NCBI GenBank assembly: GCA_030062745.1
Contig: CP099840.1
Location: forward strand, 4,898,001 to 4,962,000
DNA: 64,000 nucleotides
Source of the DNA: Capitulum mitella
Taxonomy: Eukaryota; Arthropoda; Thecostraca; Pollicipedomorpha; Pollicipedidae
Direction: 5' to 3'
This document shows positions 60,401 through 64,000 of the stretch, in pieces; the stretch's first letter is position 1, and each line of letters starts with the position of its first letter. The translations under genes and the position numbers were made by a program. The notes beneath the pieces were generated by a model. The model did no database searches. It had not been told where the DNA came from and was given only the letters and a program-made list of their open reading frames with translations.

Positions 60401-60920
60401 TTTTAACAGTTGCTGGAAAAACCTACTGAGAATCATGCAAAAATAGCTCACTTCTTCCGAAGAAGGAATAACATTTTTGGATTTCGTTTTTGCAGTGTTC
60501 ACATTACGGGAAGACGTGTTCTGCTGACGCATCAGGAAAAAGCATAAGATTTCGAATAAAAACTCAGGAAAAAATTTTATCGGAAGTTTTGATATCTTAT
60601 TCCGAACAAGAGAGCACTTTGCATGTATTTCTTTTACATCTCGGTCAATTACCTTTTCTCCCATCATTTATTTTTACCTTTCATATAATAGACCGCACTT
60701 TATGTATTAATGAAGGCATCAAATAGTTTCTTTCACATCTAAAAAAAAATAAAAAAATTGCTTAAAACGGTTCAAGACACAGGAATATTAGGGGCATTTA
60801 ACTTCCTGTTGATAATGAACATTGTAAACTGTCCATTTTCAACAAAGACTGACTGTAAAAAAGGAATGTCGATTTGTATTCTTTCGTGAGGGCTCTGATC
60901 CCGCAATGTTGATATGGGCC
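57480..60920. other. Intergenic, no gene supported
   Basis: AT-rich sequence with short random frames. A five-unit GGATTCAGG-like short tandem repeat lies at 58093-58142. A weak tRNA-like head, GGGGGAGTTGGTTAAAGC, lies near 57557, similar to the one at 63811. Confidence 0.45.
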
Positions 60921-60927
60921 TCCTTAA

Positions 60928-62136
60928 CCCTATTCCCGGCAGGGGGGGGCGGAATCCGCCCCCCCCCTCGGGTTTTTTGCTTGCCAATTCTAGGCTTTTT
61001 AACGCAGCTTCACGAAACTTGGTGACTTTTCCTAACTATTCTTTCTACGTGCCGTAACAAATTTTCAAAATTCTTTTTTGCTCAGGGGCGGAGCCAGGGA
61101 ACGTTTTTGGGAGGCACCTCATGCCACTTTTGGCCATGTTAAGGGTAAAAGGAAAATGTCTGCCAAAAACAGAGTTTTTAAGATAGAACTTAAAACTTTA
61201 TATGGATGTATAGCTAAATAGTTGGGCAATGTGCAGATATAGTTTTGTTCTCCTGAGGTCATTTTACAAGGTCAGGTCAAGGTCAAAAGTCAAAATTTGT
61301 TTTTTTCGCTATAATTTCGGGGCCGTTTTTTCAAATGCCAAACCCGGAATATATATGACGTAGAAGGGTTCCCTATACTTGTGTACCAAGTCTTAGCTTG
61401 ATATCAGGTCGGGTCACGGAGCTATGACCTAAAACGTCAGTGCGCGTACCCTATATCGCAATAGCCATAAAACGGAATTTTTGAAACAGAGTGAATTCAA
61501 ATGATTGAAAACGTTTAAAGATAATATTAAATGCACAGGAGATCATTCCAAGTGACCCCAAGGTCACTGGAGGTCATTTAAGGTCAAAGGTCACAAATTG
61601 ATCTGAGAAACGTGTAACCATGACAGTTCCCCTTTTTCATGTCCCTGGCACCGCCTATGCTAACATTATACAAACATTGTAATGCGATTTGTACTTCTTT
61701 GGTATAACATGAGTAGCAGAAGCCAAAAAAGGGTGTTTGTCTCTTTTGTTCATCCAGTTGTTAGAAAACTAATCCTCCTATTATTGAAACCCTGTGAACG
61801 CCCATGGATTTCCTCAAAATTTCAGATTTGGAGACCCATGGTAAAAGCCCTATTCATCATCTCTCGATTGATGCCAGTTTCATCAAAATCGGTCCATAAA
61901 CAACGGAGTTATAAGAAGTCCAAAAGTACCCCCCATTTTAACATTTTTGCCCCCCTGTATCCACAAATTCCAAAATTTTGAAAATTTCTTTTTATAAAAA
62001 TGTAGTTCACGTGACAGCAAATCGATTGCCGTTTGTTGCGATGAAATCGGACCAGTAGTTCTCGAGATCTCAGGGGGGGCCGAATCCGCCCCCCTGCCGG
62101 GAATCGGCCATACCGTCTAGCCCTCCGGGAATAGGG
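60928..62136. mobile_element. piggyBac-like MITE, intact copy with TTAA target-site duplication
   Basis: TTAA at 60924-60927 and 62137-62140 flank perfect 12 bp terminal inverted repeats, CCCTATTCCCGG (60928-60939) and its complement (62125-62136). Just inside each end is a G-run/C-run hairpin with CGGAATCCG or CGAATCCG at the loop. The 1209 bp element has no transposase; the longest frame (61682-61981) shows no domain. It contains at least eight AGGTCA half-sites between 61256 and 61593. TTAA duplication plus CCC-starting TIRs define a piggyBac-type non-autonomous element. Confidence 0.85.
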
Positions 62137-62290
62137 TTAATGTTGGTTTGGGACCCCCAATATTTTATGCCGCTTTTTAAAGGGAAATGGGCAATAAGAA
62201 CGAAAGGGACGGCCGCAGTAGGTGAGAGATAGGCTGAAAGTATAGGCTAAGGCATAAAGTGATGTATCTATCTTTCTATCGTCTACCGTA

Positions 62291-62299
62291 CATATATAT

Positions 62300-62355
<56 letters not shown>

Positions 62356-62392
62356 CTATCTTTTACCTTATATATATATATATATATATATA
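62291..62392. repeat. (TA)n microsatellite, two tracts
   Basis: TA repeats at about 62291-62353 and 62369-62392, separated by a short TTTCTATCTTTTACC spacer. Confidence 0.95.
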
Positions 62393-62399
62393 GTGTATG

Positions 62400-63800
62400 T
62401 ATATGTGTACGTTATATACAATGGGATATATGCAATTTTTGTTTGATTAACAGTGACGAAAAACTGATATATTTCCCTTGGCCAAAATAAAGTAGGCTAA
62501 ATCCGTAGAAAAAAATATTCGGGGGGGGGGGCTGGGTTGTCATGCCCTCGGCTCGTTTTCCCCCAGTTCTCCCTCCCAATCATTTACAGAATCGACGCCA
62601 CTGCTGTAAACACTTCAGCTGTTCGTCCTGTTCGTTTGACTCGAGCATGCACCAGCTGACGCTTTCCAACCCTGAAAACACCCGCTGGCCTTGCTACTAT
62701 CCAGTTTTAATTTGAGGCCGCACAACGCGTTCTCCTGAAATACGATCGTGGAAAATGAGCAGCGTAATTATGCAATGGTACATGACAATGAACGAGTTAT
62801 TCGTTGGGGATGATTATGTCGTACCAACGGTTGTTGGTCGGGCTCTCGGTCATGACCGAACGAGAAACAGAGCGGGCGCCAGCATCGTTATAACTCAAAA
62901 TGACATAGAACAGGCACTACGGAAAATCCCTCCAACAGGTTATGAATCGAGGTCAGGACACGGGACGAACAGACATGTAAAGATAACGGTTGGCTGCTCA
63001 AGGTTGGGCATGTACTAAGGAAGCCATCGCAGAGATAACTACCGCATTATCGTTTTTCGAACTTATCTTGAGCATGTCATCCTTGTTGAGAAAGATGATA
63101 GGAATACAAAGACCAGTGAGCAGTATTTGATTCATACTTGCATCTTAGGAGCAAGTGTCCTGACGTCTTGCGACAATGTTGAATGTAGGTGGTGATTTCT
63201 TCACGCAGGAAGGAAAAGACTAAGTCCAACCGCATTTCCGAGACACCACTGGAACCAATCCTAATTTCAACGAAATGGTTGTCTCAAAGAGCGGATTCCG
63301 TTTGGCCACGAAAAGATGTTTTCACAAATGCGAAATTGTGAATGCGACACGAAATGGCTCCTGAAGTTTTTGATCACTATAGCAAAAAAATACAACTTAC
63401 AGGGACCTGTAGTTCCTCTAAACGTGAAATGACGTTTAAAGCTTCTGTGCTAAAAAACTTTGAAACCAAGAAAAAACTGAGCAATCATTTCGGGTCACAC
63501 GTAGGGTAACATTTTCGCGTTCTTTGTTTTGAAAACGGCTATAAGCTGTTTTGTCAACTAAATATTTTCCAACACGAACTGAAAATACGTTTGTTAAATT
63601 TCCGTCGGCAAGTGTAATTCAATGCAAATGCATCCTGGTCTAGATGGGTATATGTGCAATTCCAAGAATAAATGTTATCACAAAGGAACCAGAAAATTTT
63701 GCCAGAAGAGTTTAATACATGTGCGCCTCTGAGTAACTGACAAGGGCATTAGAAACAATGTTTCAGTAAAGGATGCACAACATCATGCTGTGCCTCCCTG
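62400..63800. other. Intergenic, no gene supported
   Basis: A G homopolymer at 62521-62530, then unique AT-rich sequence. The frame at 62755-63018 has no recognisable domain. Confidence 0.45.
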
Positions 63801-63804
63801 CATA

Positions 63805-63900
63805 TGATTAGGGAGTTGGTTAGAGTACATACGGTAGTTGATTCGTAGCGTGCTAAAGTGACTCGATTTTCGATCCTGGCTCAGGACTTCTTGTTCTGCT
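63805..63900 (+). repeat. tRNA-derived SINE-like sequence
   Basis: A-box-like GTTGGTTAGAGTA (63815-63827) and B-box-like TTTTCGATCCTGG (63867-63879) lie about 50 bp apart, as in Pol III internal promoters. The ends do not form an acceptor stem. Probably a SINE fragment. Confidence 0.4.
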
Positions 63901-64000
63901 TATGGCAGCAATATGATATGTATTTCTGGAATCGGATACCCGCTAGAACTGATGACAGTATATACAGCAGAAATAATATATTCTGAGGAAAACTGTGATG

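Noticed and set aside
1..64000. CRISPR arrays, operons, prophage or other bacterial features
   Set aside because: The window is eukaryotic: introns, TATA promoters, cuticle genes and MITEs. No array of spaced identical repeats was seen.

Overview
This window is arthropod nuclear DNA, most likely crustacean; a barnacle or a close relative is a guess from protein style, not something the sequence proves. The evidence is four secreted cuticle-protein genes with Rebers-Riddiford-like chitin-binding domains and Ala-rich DTxEVxAAK modules, spliceosomal introns with GT-AG ends, TATA-box promoters, very GC-rich coding exons in an AT-richer background, and abundant transposon debris. There are no operons and no bacterial features.

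Layout. 1-386 is the C-terminal end of a SWI/SNF core subunit (moira/SMARCC family), plus strand. 387-14950 has no gene I can support. It holds several GC-rich islands, two minisatellites (6760-7020 and 8880-9510) and a tRNA-like SINE head (3435-3505). 14973-19120 is cuticle gene D on the plus strand, which has an apparent one-base frameshift near 18480. 21494-23749 is cuticle gene C on the minus strand, tail-to-tail with D. 23800-30700 is intergenic, with small repeats, a tandem array at 28421-28914, and a flank that recurs upstream of gene A. 30747-34269 is cuticle gene A and 47106-50631 is its near-identical tandem copy B, both on the minus strand. The 36.4-46.7 kb interval between A and B is a nest of transposons: a TTAA-flanked piggyBac-like MITE, a foldback element of about 3.5 kb, and a dead non-LTR retrotransposon that is itself interrupted by a second MITE. 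50800-64000 holds no convincing gene. It contains a clean 1.2 kb piggyBac-like MITE (60928-62136), an (AT)n tract and a SINE-like sequence.

How the genes relate. D, C, A and B all use the same plan: a TATA box, an initiator-like site about 32 bp downstream, an inferred 5' UTR of only 10-14 nt, a six-codon first coding exon that ends in phase 0 inside the signal peptide, then one intron and one long exon carrying the rest of the protein. They are presumably secreted together by epidermal cells into cuticle. C, A and B share the same signal peptide, N-terminal chitin-binding domain, C-terminus and a 3' UTR motif. A and B differ at only about six of 723 residues. Their identity is mosaic: near-complete over the promoter with exon 1 and over exon 2 with the 3' UTR, but clearly lower in most of the intron and outside the transcript. 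This suggests gene conversion within an older tandem duplication.

The most interesting signals are this mosaic homogenisation, the shared short-leader split-signal-peptide design, and transposon-derived clusters of AGGTCA nuclear-receptor half-sites next to cuticle genes, including two consensus ecdysone-response palindromes.
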